DNA from: Eubacterium sp.
GTDB taxonomy: Bacteria > Bacillota > Clostridia > Lachnospirales > Lachnospiraceae
Assembly: GCA_017459675.1 (NCBI GenBank)
Contig: JAFUCM010000179.1
Coordinates: 1-45,005 of the forward strand
Direction: 5' to 3'
DNA: 45,005 nt
The translations under genes and the position numbers were made by a program. Every line of letters begins with the position of its first letter. Within the stretch, counting starts at the first letter, position 1. The notes below the pieces were generated by a model, which searched no databases, was not told the origin of the DNA, and was given only the letters and a program-made list of their open reading frames with translations. Of this stretch, positions 1-8,585 are shown piece by piece.

Positions 1-92
1 ACATGACTGCCGGTGCGAATAAGTTCCTTCGCGTCTACTATGGCCGCGTTAAGGAATACCTGTCGAAGCATCCAGAGACTGCTGTAAACTAA
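1..92 (+). CDS. C-terminal end of an unidentified protein (cut by window start)
   Basis: An open frame enters from the left edge and stops with TAA at 90-92, leaving 29 readable codons with tail KEYLSKHPETAVN. The codons look like real coding sequence and an intrinsic terminator follows 24 bases later, which supports a genuine gene end. The tail is too short for me to assign a family. No start is visible because the gene begins outside the window. Confidence 0.6.
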   Translation, partial: MTAGANKFLRVYYGRVKEYLSKHPETAVN

Positions 93-115
93 TTATGAAC
101 CTTTGCAAATCACTT

Positions 116-142
116 GGCCGGCATTCTGGCGGCCTTTTTTTT
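116..142 (+). terminator. Rho-independent terminator after the truncated first gene
   Basis: GGCCG (116-120) pairs with CGGCC (130-134) around a 9-base loop and is followed by eight T residues (135-142). It lies just downstream of the stop at 92 on the plus strand. Confidence 0.75.
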
Positions 143-267
143 ATGCCTTCATTTCAACCTGTATAAAAAATTTCAAAGAACATCATTTTAGCCTTGACTT
201 TTTATTTGCAGGCTGCAGAGGATGGGGGAATTCTTGCTAAACTATGTTAAACAGTTACTTCCGAACC

Positions 268-660
268 TTAATTCTCTGTTTTCTCTGAACAGGCATGGAA
301 CAGCTCATAGTACTGGTCCACCGTGAGCTGTGATTTGCCGCGTGGCGCGCCGTTGACGCTCTCCGGGTGGTCCTTCATGTATTTCCGGAAGGATCCTTCT
401 GTCAAACTGGCAATGTCCGCAATCCGCTCATTGACCATATCCCACATGCAGAGCGGCAGATGTCCTCTGTGTCCGCGGTGTACCTGTACGCACGCAAAGC
501 AGTCGCCGTGCAGCGTGCAGTTTTCCTTACACGGACAGTAGTCTCCGCTCTCGCGCACCATCTCGATGAACCGGTCGCGCATGCGGATGCCTTCTTCGAC
601 TCTTCCTTCTCTTCCGATCTCATCCTGCAGCAAAGCAATATCGTTGTTATCAATCTGCAT
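268..660 (-). CDS. Small cysteine-rich protein, probable metal-binding
   Basis: This 130-residue protein of unknown function has a compact cluster C-x-C-x3-C-x2-HG-x-C-x2-C near residues 41-60, followed by a His-rich VHRGHRGH stretch and LPLCMW. The spacing suggests a zinc or iron-sulfur site, as in small Cys-rich domains common in Clostridia, but no catalytic motif is visible. I chose ATG at 658-660 because GGAGG (669-673 on the complement) lies 8 bases upstream. A longer reading begins at a TTG inside that ribosome binding site and is unlikely. The gene is monocistronic and its start faces the plus-strand monooxygenase gene. Coding confidence is good; the function is unknown. Confidence 0.75.
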   Translation of the reverse strand: MQIDNNDIALLQDEIGREGRVEEGIRMRDRFIEMVRESGDYCPCKENCTLHGDCFACVQVHRGHRGHLPLCMWDMVNERIADIASLTEGSFRKYMKDHPESVNGAPRGKSQLTVDQYYELFHACSEKTEN

Positions 661-866
661 CTTAAATACCTCCAAAAATGCATCTTCATCGTTTAGAACA
701 GTGTATCACGTCTCGCACGAAAAAGCGATTTCATATATTGTACAACAGATTCTTTTCCGACAGATTTCGAAGAACTGTTTGCCGCGGTACCGGAGAGCGA
801 TTATAATAAAATCAATCATTATAATCTGCCGGCCGCGCCGGCTGTCTTTCACGAAAGGAGCTGCAA

Positions 867-1154
867 ATGATCGCGATTATTGCAAAACAGATTATCAAAA
901 AAGAAGCCCTGGACCAGTATCAGGCACTGGTCACAGAGCTGGTAGAAAAATCCCGTCAGGAAGAGGGAAATGTAAGCTACTGCAATGTACAGGACCGCGA
1001 AGACGAACGCATCCGGATTTTCCTGGAAGTCTGGAAGGACCAGGAGGCAATCGATATCCACGGAGCAACGGAGCATTTTACCCGCATCATTCCGCAGCTC
1101 GGCGAACTCTTCGACGGCGAGGAAGATGTACGGCTTTATGACGTAAAAGTATGA
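867..1154 (+). CDS. Putative quinol monooxygenase (ABM / YgiN-like)
   Basis: A 95-residue protein with the whole ferredoxin-like antibiotic-biosynthesis-monooxygenase fold: N-terminal strand MIAIIAKQIIKKE, a helix to about residue 31, GNVSYCNVQ, FLEVWKDQEAID and an HFTRIIPQL helix. Family members are small cofactor-free dimers that act on quinols or bind reactive metabolites; the substrate here is unknown. The start has an AAAGGAG site 7 bases upstream. The last 19 bases overlap the end of the convergent EFR1 gene, so the two transcripts are antisense to each other at their 3' ends. The length is typical of the family. Confidence 0.85.
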   Translation: MIAIIAKQIIKKEALDQYQALVTELVEKSRQEEGNVSYCNVQDREDERIRIFLEVWKDQEAIDIHGATEHFTRIIPQLGELFDGEEDVRLYDVKV

Positions 1155-1915
1155 TTCGATAAAAACCTTTTCAGGTTGTATTTTTTCTTTTTCTGCGTAA
1201 TGTTTCCAAACTCAATCGCTTCAACCGGGCAGTTTCCGATGCAGGCCATGCAGTGTGCGCAGGGCTTTTTCCAGCGGGGCTGCCCGTTTTCCATCTGTAT
1301 ATTATTGAGCGGACAGATCTTCTCACACTTGCCGCACCCGATGCACTTGTCGGTGGCATAAAATGGTTTTGCAGGCTGCATGGTTCTGGTCCAGACCGGG
1401 TGAAACGGCACGGTGATTACCGCTTCAAACAGATAAATATGCCGTGCCTTCAGCGGCTTTCCGTTCCGGATCCGCTCCACAACGCGCGGGATCTGCAGCC
1501 AGGACGTGTGAATCCGGCGCGCGATCTCGTCATCCTCCAGTTCCGGATACATGTCGCTCGCCATGTAGTTCCGGGGCATCTGAAATTCCGCGCGCCCCAT
1601 GTAATGCATGCCTTTTTTCTGCATCAGGCGCTTCGCCAGCATCGCGGAAATGCCTGCATAGCCGCCGCTCGTGAAAATAAAATAAACATCTTTCGTCCCT
1701 GTCATCTGTACCTTTTTCAGATAATCCCGCAGAAACGTCGGCATTTCTGCCACGTAAACCGGTGCACAGATCACAAACGGCCGCTCAGAATGCAGCTCTG
1801 AGAAATCATCATTTTTGATCCGTTCCAGAAGATTCAGACATTCATCCTCCAGCCGCTTTGCGATCCGTTTCGCGATATATTCGGTGTTGCCCGTTGCTGA
1901 GTAGTATAAAACCAT
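1136..1915 (-). CDS. EFR1-family flavodoxin/ferredoxin protein
   Basis: A 259-residue fusion. The first 160 residues or so are a flavodoxin-like domain with the FMN phosphate loop YYSATGNTEY at 4-13. The C-terminal part is a two-cluster ferredoxin with CIGCGKCEKICP (191-202) and CAHCMACIGNCP (219-230), each of C-x2-C-x2-C-x3-C type with proline after the last cysteine. The protein is probably a cytoplasmic electron carrier between flavin and 4Fe-4S donors. EFR1 proteins are frequent in anaerobic Clostridia, and partners are generally unassigned. The ATG at 1913-1915 has AGGGAG 6-7 bases upstream. Nothing in the next gene identifies a specific redox partner. Confidence 0.9.
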   Translation of the reverse strand: MVLYYSATGNTEYIAKRIAKRLEDECLNLLERIKNDDFSELHSERPFVICAPVYVAEMPTFLRDYLKKVQMTGTKDVYFIFTSGGYAGISAMLAKRLMQKKGMHYMGRAEFQMPRNYMASDMYPELEDDEIARRIHTSWLQIPRVVERIRNGKPLKARHIYLFEAVITVPFHPVWTRTMQPAKPFYATDKCIGCGKCEKICPLNNIQMENGQPRWKKPCAHCMACIGNCPVEAIEFGNITQKKKKYNLKRFLSNHTFTS

Positions 1916-2016
1916 CGTGTTCTCCCTGTATGTTTTCTTCCTCTGTTATACCCTGCAGGTCCCCTCATTCGAAAACCCGCATCCGCATTCGGCTGTTCAT
2001 CCGCCTCAGATTCAGG

Positions 2017-3024
2017 TCAATTTAACTGCTCATCCGCCCATTTCGGGTTTTTCAGAAGTTCACGTCCGACGCCGATCAGATCTGCCGCGCCTTCCGCGAG
2101 AAGCGCTTCTGCCTCCTCCGCCGTTTTAACGCCGCCGGTCAGGATCACCGGGACATTGACAGCTGCCTTCACCGCAAGTGACATATCTTTAAAGTAGCCG
2201 GCTTCTTCATGACCGGGACGTGTAAACCGGCACATGCCGCCGGAGAGATCGATCAGATCAATCCCGGCTTCCTCAAATACCTTTGCAGCATACACACTGT
2301 CCTCAATTGTGCTGCCGCCTTCCATGTAATCACATCCGCCCAGACGGAACGCCACAAGATAATCCGGCCCGACTGCTGCCCGGACTGCAGCAATGACTTC
2401 TCTGTGAATCCGCAGCCGGTTGTCAAGGCTGCCGCCGTACGCGTCAGTCCGCTGATTGGTCAGCGGTGAATAAAACTGATTCAACAAATACGAATGGGCC
2501 GAGTGGATTTCCACGCCGTCATAGCCCGCTTCTTTTGCGCGCACCGCCGCATCGGCAAAGGCCTGCACGATCTCCTCGATCTGCGCTTCTGTCAGTTCTT
2601 CCGGAACCGTTCCGTCACCCATCGGCGGCGTCACCGGCAGGATGACACGACTGGCCGAAACAGGCTTTTCGCCGGTAACGGCTTCTGACGCAGCACTTCC
2701 CGCGTGGTTCAGCTGCGCGATCGCTTTCGATCCGTTCTGATGAATCACATCCACCAGCTTTTTCAGGCCTTCCGGATCCGCATCTGCGGCAAACGAGATC
2801 TGCTTTTCTCCCGCTTTTCCCTGCCGGCAGATATAGCCGTGCTCTGTGATGATCAATCCGATCTTTCCGCCCTCTGCGCGGGCCGCATAGTAATCAAGAA
2901 TATCCTGCGTCACCTTCCCGTCGCCGGCTGTTTTGTAGGTTGCCATCGGCGGCATAACCAGACGGTTCTTCAGTGATACATTTTTAATTTGAACAGGTTC
3001 TTTTAACACGCTATGATCCTCCAT
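2017..3024 (-). CDS. NADH:flavin oxidoreductase, Old Yellow Enzyme family, single-domain
   Basis: A 335-residue TIM-barrel flavoprotein. It has the N-terminal KNRLVMPPMAT motif, the substrate/FMN stretch GYDGVEIHSAHSYLLNQF and the hallmark NQRTDAYGGSLDNR, plus a C-terminal phosphate-binding segment ending GVGRELLKNP. It lacks the C-terminal FeS/NAD domain of 2,4-dienoyl-CoA reductases and so resembles YqjM-type ene reductases, which reduce activated C=C bonds with NAD(P)H. An upstream in-frame ATG at 3097-3099 would fall directly behind the -10 box at 3105-3110. The ATG at 3022-3024 leaves a normal leader and begins at the family's usual N-terminus, so I prefer it. The natural substrate is not evident. 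Confidence 0.88.
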   Translation of the reverse strand: MEDHSVLKEPVQIKNVSLKNRLVMPPMATYKTAGDGKVTQDILDYYAARAEGGKIGLIITEHGYICRQGKAGEKQISFAADADPEGLKKLVDVIHQNGSKAIAQLNHAGSAASEAVTGEKPVSASRVILPVTPPMGDGTVPEELTEAQIEEIVQAFADAAVRAKEAGYDGVEIHSAHSYLLNQFYSPLTNQRTDAYGGSLDNRLRIHREVIAAVRAAVGPDYLVAFRLGGCDYMEGGSTIEDSVYAAKVFEEAGIDLIDLSGGMCRFTRPGHEEAGYFKDMSLAVKAAVNVPVILTGGVKTAEEAEALLAEGAADLIGVGRELLKNPKWADEQLN

Positions 3025-3104
3025 GATAAACCCCGCCTCTGATGCCGGGGAACGGGACTGAACCGAAGCTGTCCCAATTCTTACAAAAATGACTGCCATG
3101 CATT

Positions 3105-3113
3105 ATTATAGCA
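3105..3113 (-). promoter_or_regulatory. Extended -10 promoter of the OYE gene
   Basis: The minus strand carries TGCTATAAT, an extended -10 element with a consensus hexamer at 3105-3110. No good -35 is present at 17-18 bp, which is common for TGn-type promoters. The element abuts the hairpin closing the transketolase operon. Confidence 0.5.
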
Positions 3114-3118
3114 TGAAA

Positions 3119-3164
3119 CAGGGCTGCCGCATTAAGCAATTAAATGCTTAATATGACAGCCCTG
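3119..3164 (-). terminator. Long hairpin ending the transketolase operon
   Basis: A stem of about 20 bp with CAGGGCTG arms at 3119-3126 and 3157-3164 continues inward through ATTAAGCA / TGCTTAAT around an AATTAA-type loop. It lies 30 bases after the tktC stop. The following T-tract is weak (TTTC), so termination efficiency is uncertain. The core resembles the hairpin at 23044-23071. Confidence 0.6.
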
Positions 3165-3194
3165 CAGCCCTTATACAGAAATCAAACCTGCTTA

Positions 3195-4121
3195 TTATTT
3201 CATAACTTCTTTAATCTGCCGCGCCACACTTGCCGCATCCAGACCATACATCTCGAACAGCTCTTCCGGCTTTGCAGACTGGCCGAACTTGTCGTTGACG
3301 CCGATCTTCTTCACGCGGCATGCACCTGTCTCAGCCACAACGCCGGCAACGGCCTCGCCGAGACCGCCGACAACAGAGTGCTCCTCGACCGTGAAAATCT
3401 GCTGATACTTTGCTGCGCATTCGTTGATCGTCTCAACATCCAGCGGCTTGATGGTGTGGAAATTGTAAACAGCCGCGTCAATCCCCTCTGCCTTCAGCAT
3501 TTCTGCCGCATCCAGGGCACGCTCCACCATCGTTCCATACGCAAAGATTGCCGTATCTTTTCCTTCCCGCATGCAGTTTGCCTTTCCCGGGACAAATGCC
3601 TGTTCCGGAAGCGCGCGGGTTGTCATGCGGCTCAGACGGATATAGACCGGACCCTCGATCGCGACGGCCGCGCGAAGCGCTTTTTCTGTCTCAGCTGCAT
3701 CCGCCGGACAGAAAATCGTCATATTCGGAAGCACACGCATCAGCGCGATGTCCTCGATGGACTCGTGGCTGCCGCCGTCCGGACCGACACTGATGCCCGC
3801 ATGCGTCATGGCAAGCTTGACATTCGCCTTCGGGTAGCAGACTGAATTACGGATCTGCTCGAAATTTCTGCCCGTACCAAATACCGCAAACGTTGAAACA
3901 AACGGGATAAATCCGACCTCTGCCAGCCCGACCGCCATATCGGTCATATTTGCCTCTGCAATACCGGCGTTAAAAAAACGCTCCGGGTACTTCTCCATAA
4001 AAAACTTCGTCATGGTTGCGTGTGCAAGATCCGCATCCATAACCACAATATTCTCATTCTCACCGCCAAGCTTCGCGAGTGCCTCGCCGTATGCCTGCCG
4101 GGTTGCCTTCATATCTGACAT
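3195..4121 (-). CDS. Transketolase C-terminal (pyrimidine/C) subunit
   Basis: 308 residues covering the pyrimidine-binding and C-terminal transketolase domains: DADLAHATMT, then FFNAGIAEANMTDMAVGLA, which carries the Glu that activates thiamine diphosphate, then PFVSTFAVF. A C-terminal domain with EEHSVVGGLGEAVA follows. It pairs with the N-terminal subunit encoded 14 bases upstream to transfer two-carbon units between pentose phosphates. The ATG at 4119-4121 follows an AGGGGGAG site; a longer TTG start would overlap that site. Split transketolases are common in Clostridia, and a second full-length enzyme may exist elsewhere. I leave open whether this pair serves the pentose phosphate pathway or a specific catabolic ketose. 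Confidence 0.92.
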   Translation of the reverse strand: MSDMKATRQAYGEALAKLGGENENIVVMDADLAHATMTKFFMEKYPERFFNAGIAEANMTDMAVGLAEVGFIPFVSTFAVFGTGRNFEQIRNSVCYPKANVKLAMTHAGISVGPDGGSHESIEDIALMRVLPNMTIFCPADAAETEKALRAAVAIEGPVYIRLSRMTTRALPEQAFVPGKANCMREGKDTAIFAYGTMVERALDAAEMLKAEGIDAAVYNFHTIKPLDVETINECAAKYQQIFTVEEHSVVGGLGEAVAGVVAETGACRVKKIGVNDKFGQSAKPEELFEMYGLDAASVARQIKEVMK

Positions 4122-4135
4122 GATAACTCCCCCTT

Positions 4136-4936
4136 TCAACCGATCTCTGCCATCGCCTGCGCATACTGCTCATCATTCGGCGCCGCTCCGTGGGAACCGA
4201 CCTGGTTCTCATAGAACGAAACACCTTTGCCCTTGACAGTATGTGCCAGTACGCAGCGCGGCCTGTCGCCTGCCGGTGCGGAAAGTGCCCTGACGACCTG
4301 ATCCAGATCATTTCCGTCGATCTCGCAGACTTCAAATCCGAATGCACGGAATTTGGCGCCGAGATCGCCGAGGTTCATGACCTCCTCGTTCGGTCCGTCG
4401 ATCTGCAGACCGTTCCAGTCAACGATCAGCGTCAGATTGCTGAGTTTGTAATTCGCCGCCGCCATGGCTGCCTCCCAGCAGAGGCCCTCCTGCAGCTCGC
4501 CGTCTCCGGTAAGGACATAGATTTTCGAATCATATCCCTTCGTTCTGGTGCCGAGCGCCAGGCCGGTGGCAATGGAAATGCCCTGGCCGAGGGATCCGGT
4601 CGTCATATCCACGCCCGGAACTTTATTTTTATCAGGATGTCCCTGCAGATGTGAGCCCGCCTTGCGCAGCGTCAGCAGTTCTTCCTTCGGGAAAAATCCG
4701 CGCTCTGCGAGCGCCGCATACAGTGCCGGCGCAGCATGTCCCTTGGAGAGGACAAAATAATCGCGGTCCGGCTTTTTCGGATTCTGCGGATCGATCCGGA
4801 GAATGCCGCCGTACAGCGCATCCATAATCTCCACGCAGGAGAGCGATCCGCCTGCATGGCCGGAGCCGGATGCGTGCAGCATCGTCAGGATATCTTTTCT
4901 GAGGGTCTTACAACTTTCTGTGGAAATATCAAGCAT
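4136..4936 (-). CDS. Transketolase N-terminal (thiamine diphosphate) subunit
   Basis: A 266-residue protein with the substrate phosphate/His region SGSGHAGGSLSCVEIMDALYG, SKGHAAPALYA and the thiamine diphosphate/Mg motif GDGELQEG...N near residues 143-171. This is the first half of a two-subunit transketolase and it is translated first in the operon. GGGAG lies 8 bases before the ATG. The gene is divergent from the DUF362 gene, with a 260-bp spacer holding promoters for both. The domain is complete and no key residue appears missing. Confidence 0.92.
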   Translation of the reverse strand: MLDISTESCKTLRKDILTMLHASGSGHAGGSLSCVEIMDALYGGILRIDPQNPKKPDRDYFVLSKGHAAPALYAALAERGFFPKEELLTLRKAGSHLQGHPDKNKVPGVDMTTGSLGQGISIATGLALGTRTKGYDSKIYVLTGDGELQEGLCWEAAMAAANYKLSNLTLIVDWNGLQIDGPNEEVMNLGDLGAKFRAFGFEVCEIDGNDLDQVVRALSAPAGDRPRCVLAHTVKGKGVSFYENQVGSHGAAPNDEQYAQAMAEIG

Positions 4937-4996
4937 TTCTTTAACTCCCGTTCTGTCTTTTCATTTCACACTGTAAATTATTTAACAAACGAGTAC

Positions 4997-5026
4997 ATTC
5001 TAGCAAATCACGGATGGATAAGTCTA
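4997..5026 (-). promoter_or_regulatory. Possible promoter of the transketolase operon
   Basis: On the minus strand TAGACT (5021-5026) and TAGAAT (4997-5002) are separated by 18 bp, giving four and five matches to the sigma-A hexamers. The leader to the ATG would be about 55 bases. This is based on the hexamer match alone. Confidence 0.35.
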
Positions 5027-5096
5027 TATTAAATATTTGTAAAAATATTATTCTAAACCATTATTTACTCATGATATTATACAAACCATGACCTGG

Positions 5097-5126
5097 ATGA
5101 CATCTGCCCCACCCTTATGATATACT
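5097..5126 (+). promoter_or_regulatory. Probable promoter of the DUF362 gene
   Basis: ATGACA (5097-5102) and TATACT (5121-5126) are separated by 18 bp, each five of six to consensus. They lie about 70 bases upstream of the ATG at 5197. Confidence 0.5.
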
Positions 5127-5196
5127 GATATCTGACGACTAAATTCAGTATTTTCGCTGAAGCAATTCTGAACAGGAGCACAAAGGGGGTTACTTC

Positions 5197-6321
5197 ATGG
5201 AAAAATCAAAAGTATTTTTTACTGATTTCAGAACAGAAATGAATGTACCGATCACGACAAAGCTTCAGAAGCTCTGCCGGATGGCCGGATTTGACTCGAT
5301 TGAAATGGAAAAACAGTTTGTCGCAATTAAAATGCATTTCGGAGAGCTGGGTAATCTGGCTTATATCCGCCCGAACTACGCGAAGGCCATTGCCGATCTG
5401 GTAAAAGAGAAAAACGGCCGTCCGTTCCTGACAGACTGCAACACGCTGTATCCGGGCAGCCGCAAACATGCACTGGAGCATCTGGACTGTGCAAATATCA
5501 ATGGCTTTAACACCATCACAACCGGATGTCAGATCATCATCGGTGACGGACTGCGCGGCACAGATGATATCGAAGTACCGGTTCCGAACGGCGAATATTG
5601 TAAAACTGCCATGATCGGAAGAGCGATCATGGACGCCGATATTTTCATCAGCCTGAGCCATTTTAAGGGACATGAGCAGGCCGGCTTCGGCGGTGCGATC
5701 AAGAATATCGGAATGGGATGCGGAAGCCGCGCCGGCAAGATGCAGCAGCATGACGGCGGACATCCGCGCGTGCGCCCGAGAAAGTGCCGCGGCTGCAGAC
5801 GCTGTGAGAAAGCCTGTGGATCTGACGCAATCACTTACGAAAACAATCTCGCCGTCATCAATCAGGATCTCTGCAAAGGCTGCGGACGCTGCATCGGCGC
5901 CTGTCCGTTTGACGCAATTGTAAACATTGAATGGGATGCCGGGCATCAGCTCGGATGCAAGATGGCGGAGTATGCCGCGGCTGTCTGCGCGGGGCGCCCC
6001 ACATTCCACATCAATATGGTAATGGATATTTCCCCGAACTGCGACTGCCACAGCGAAAATGACGCACCAATCCTTCCGGACATCGGCATGCTCGCATCCT
6101 TCGATCCGGTCGCACTCGACCAGGCCTGTGTAGACCTCTGCGCAAAAGAAAAACCAATCCGCAACAGCCAGCTCGGCGATCACATGCATGCACATGATTT
6201 CCACGATCACGGAGATCACTGGGAAAACAACAACCCGGATTCTTCCTGGAAAGACACCCTTGCACACGCCGAGAAGATCGGACTCGGAACACGCGAATAC
6301 GAATTGATTGTCATGAGATAA
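5197..6321 (+). CDS. DUF362 domain protein with two 4Fe-4S clusters
   Basis: 374 residues. A DUF362 domain spans most of the protein, with KMHFGELGNLAYIRP near residue 45 and SLSHFKGHEQAGFGGAIKN near 152. A ferredoxin insert carries CRGCRRCEKAC (197-207) and CKGCGRCIGACP (226-237). The first cluster lacks the usual proline after the fourth Cys, which is seen in some family members. A His-rich stretch (HMHAHDFHDHGDH) near residues 329-341 is unusual and could bind metal. The family is common in anaerobes and has no settled reaction, though electron transfer is likely. GGGGG 8 bases upstream supports the start. The gene stands alone between its promoter and a strong terminator. Confidence 0.88.
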   Translation: MEKSKVFFTDFRTEMNVPITTKLQKLCRMAGFDSIEMEKQFVAIKMHFGELGNLAYIRPNYAKAIADLVKEKNGRPFLTDCNTLYPGSRKHALEHLDCANINGFNTITTGCQIIIGDGLRGTDDIEVPVPNGEYCKTAMIGRAIMDADIFISLSHFKGHEQAGFGGAIKNIGMGCGSRAGKMQQHDGGHPRVRPRKCRGCRRCEKACGSDAITYENNLAVINQDLCKGCGRCIGACPFDAIVNIEWDAGHQLGCKMAEYAAAVCAGRPTFHINMVMDISPNCDCHSENDAPILPDIGMLASFDPVALDQACVDLCAKEKPIRNSQLGDHMHAHDFHDHGDHWENNNPDSSWKDTLAHAEKIGLGTREYELIVMR

Positions 6322-6353
6322 CTTCGGACTGCCTGCATGGCAGAAGAAACAGC

Positions 6354-6383
6354 GCACCGGCAGTTTCCTGCCGGTGCTTTTTT
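6354..6383 (+). terminator. Rho-independent terminator after the DUF362 gene
   Basis: GCACCGGCA (6354-6362) pairs perfectly with TGCCGGTGC (6369-6377) and is followed by six T residues. It lies 33 bases after the stop on the plus strand. Confidence 0.9.
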
Positions 6384-6429
6384 CTGCTTCATTAAGGGAT
6401 TTATGCGATCAATGGTAGTAAGAAGTTCT

Positions 6430-7314
6430 TTATTCTGTGAAACCTGCAGCCCGCAGATTCTCGCGTCCGCGTGCAGCGATCGGAAGCGGAACATCGAAGG
6501 ATTTTACCGGAAACAGATCCTGCTCAACAACACACCAGCCATCGTAGTTATTCTCGACGAGTGCCTTGTAAAACTCTGCAAAATCAATGCTTCCTTTGCC
6601 CGGCTCAACCATGATATCTTCGGTAACAGCTTTTGCGAAGGACCATTTATTCTTGTCCATCTCTGCCTTCACGCCAAGATCGCAGTCCTTCAGATGAATA
6701 TACGGAATGCGGTCCGCATGCTTTCTATAAAAGCTGACCGGCTCGCCGCCGCCATAAACATGGTGGCCGGTATCAAAGCAGAGATTTACATTTGTGTCAT
6801 TCAGGAAACGCTCAATCTCTTCTTCTGTCATAACATGGCAGTCTACATGTGGATGGAAAACACCTTCCAGGCCGTACTCTGCACAGCGGTCCGCGCATTT
6901 CTGCACATTATCACAGTATTTCTTCCACTGTTCATCAGAGAGTTTTGTCTCCATCTCCAGTTCGCCTGTCTCCAGATTCGTGTACATCGGAGGCAGCAGA
7001 ACAATGTATTTTGCTGTGTCGAATTCCTTCAGAAGCGCTGCGATTTCATCAATTGTCTTCAACATATCTTCAACGCTGACATCGTCAAGGAAATTTCCGC
7101 CGACGGTTCCTGCAACCAGTGTAAGATCGCGCGCTGCAAGTGCATTCTTCAGCATCGGATTTGTATTCGGGAAGTATCCCCACGGTCCGAGCTCAATACC
7201 GTCATAACCGGCGACCTTCATCTCGTCCATACAGCGATACCACGGTGTCTGTTTCTCATGCTCCGGGAACCATACGCCCCAGCTGTCCGGTGCGATACCT
7301 GTGCGAATTGCCAT
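6430..7314 (-). CDS. Sugar phosphate isomerase/epimerase-like TIM barrel (IolE/AP endonuclease 2 superfamily)
   Basis: A 294-residue xylose-isomerase-like TIM barrel starting with GIAPDSWGVWF and GYDGIELGPWGYFP. It has metal-ligand-type segments HPHVDCHVMTEEEIERFL, NLCFDTGHH and IHLKDCD, and a late DGWCVVEQD; these carry the Glu/Asp/His ligands expected of a divalent-metal isomerase or dehydratase. It resembles inosose dehydratase-like proteins more than sugar phosphate enzymes, so a keto-sugar or keto-cyclitol substrate is plausible. It is the second gene of a two-gene operon 17 bp behind a Gfo/Idh dehydrogenase, which fits an oxidise-then-rearrange pair. AGGGAGG precedes the ATG. The exact substrate is unknown. 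Confidence 0.85.
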   Translation of the reverse strand: MAIRTGIAPDSWGVWFPEHEKQTPWYRCMDEMKVAGYDGIELGPWGYFPNTNPMLKNALAARDLTLVAGTVGGNFLDDVSVEDMLKTIDEIAALLKEFDTAKYIVLLPPMYTNLETGELEMETKLSDEQWKKYCDNVQKCADRCAEYGLEGVFHPHVDCHVMTEEEIERFLNDTNVNLCFDTGHHVYGGGEPVSFYRKHADRIPYIHLKDCDLGVKAEMDKNKWSFAKAVTEDIMVEPGKGSIDFAEFYKALVENNYDGWCVVEQDLFPVKSFDVPLPIAARGRENLRAAGFTE

Positions 7315-7331
7315 TTTTCTTTCCTCCCTGT

Positions 7332-8462
7332 TTACTGAACGTCAACCCATGCTTCGTTCTTTGCAGATTCGAGAACTGCAGCGATGGTGCGGTCGATCTT
7401 GTAACCAAATTCGAAGTTGCATGCATACGGCTCGTTGTGTGTCAGTGCTGCAAACAGCTCGTGTACTTCGAGAATCTTCATGTCATTGTATGCGATCGAG
7501 ATGCCGCCTGCCGGCTGGAATGCGCTGTAGCCTTTGTGCTCCGGATTCAGCAGAACGGTACGGAAACCGCGGTCGCGGACATCATCGTCATGGAAGTAAA
7601 CCTGAACCTCACCCATTCGCTCCAGATCGTAGCGGACAGAACCCTTTGTTCCCTGGATTTCATACATCAGATAGTTCTTGCGGCCGGTAGCGACACGGTC
7701 AGCAGCGATGGTTCCGATTGCGCCGTTTGCATATTTGCACATGAATGTTACGATATCTTCATTCTCAACGTCGACCAGCTCATCGGAGCCTGCGCTCTTC
7801 GGACGTTTCGGGAATACGGTCTCTGTCATCGCGTTGACTCTTGTGATATCACCCATGATGAACTGGGAGATGGAGAGCAGATGTGCGCCGAGGTCGCCGA
7901 GTGCGCCGGATCCTGCCAGTTTGTTGATGTGTCTCCATGTGATCGGCAGAGACTCGTCAAGCAGCTGATCCTGGTCGTAAGTTCCCTGGAAGCGGACGAT
8001 GCGTCCGAGTGCGCCGCTCTGTACCAGCTCGCGGACATATGCGTTTGCCGGGTTCATGGTGTTGTTGTAACCGACGTAGTTGATGACACCCTTCTTTGCA
8101 GCGAGCTCTGCCAGCTCTTTAGACTCCTCTGCGGAGATGGAAAGCGGCTTTTCGCAGTAAACGTTCTTACCTGCTTCAAGCGCTGCCTTGGCAACTGTAT
8201 AGTGGAAGGAGTTCGGGGTTGCGATGTCAACCAGATCTACATCATCCGCATTGATGACATCCATAAAATCTGTGGACATGCGCTCAAATCCGATTTTCTC
8301 CATTGCGTTCTTTGCGGAAGCCTCGTTTGCGTCAGCAACGATTGCAAATTCAGCCACACCGTATTCCGGTCCGAACAGCAGCTGTGCATTTGCCAGTGCG
8401 GAAGCGTGTGCCTTTCCCATCCATCCTGCGCCTACGAGTCCGATTCTGATTTTCTGTGTCAT
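7332..8462 (-). CDS. Gfo/Idh/MocA family NAD(P)-dependent dehydrogenase
   Basis: 376 residues. It has the N-terminal Rossmann motif GLVGAGWMGKAHASAL, the family signature YCEKPLS near residue 115 and the C-terminal alpha/beta substrate domain with the catalytic-region segment GSGALGDLGAHLLSI. The MGKAH form places it near dehydrogenases of levoglucosan, glucosides and inositols that oxidise a ring hydroxyl to a ketone, but that is family knowledge and not proof. It is the first gene of a two-gene operon, with AAAGGAGG before the ATG. It is divergent from the AraC regulator at 8974, which probably controls it. Confidence 0.9.
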   Translation of the reverse strand: MTQKIRIGLVGAGWMGKAHASALANAQLLFGPEYGVAEFAIVADANEASAKNAMEKIGFERMSTDFMDVINADDVDLVDIATPNSFHYTVAKAALEAGKNVYCEKPLSISAEESKELAELAAKKGVINYVGYNNTMNPANAYVRELVQSGALGRIVRFQGTYDQDQLLDESLPITWRHINKLAGSGALGDLGAHLLSISQFIMGDITRVNAMTETVFPKRPKSAGSDELVDVENEDIVTFMCKYANGAIGTIAADRVATGRKNYLMYEIQGTKGSVRYDLERMGEVQVYFHDDDVRDRGFRTVLLNPEHKGYSAFQPAGGISIAYNDMKILEVHELFAALTHNEPYACNFEFGYKIDRTIAAVLESAKNEAWVDVQ

Positions 8463-8585
8463 TTTTGAAATCCTCCTTTTTATCTTTTTTTATTTTTCTT
8501 CCTTGCTCCGGAAGTTTTTCTCTTTTTGTTTCCCAAATATCAGTGCCGTTTGTTTTGTTTGCTTCGTTTGTTTTGATCTGTCTCT

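Noticed and set aside
3025-3099. Longer start of the OYE gene at 3099
   Set aside because: It would begin 5 bases behind the -10 box.
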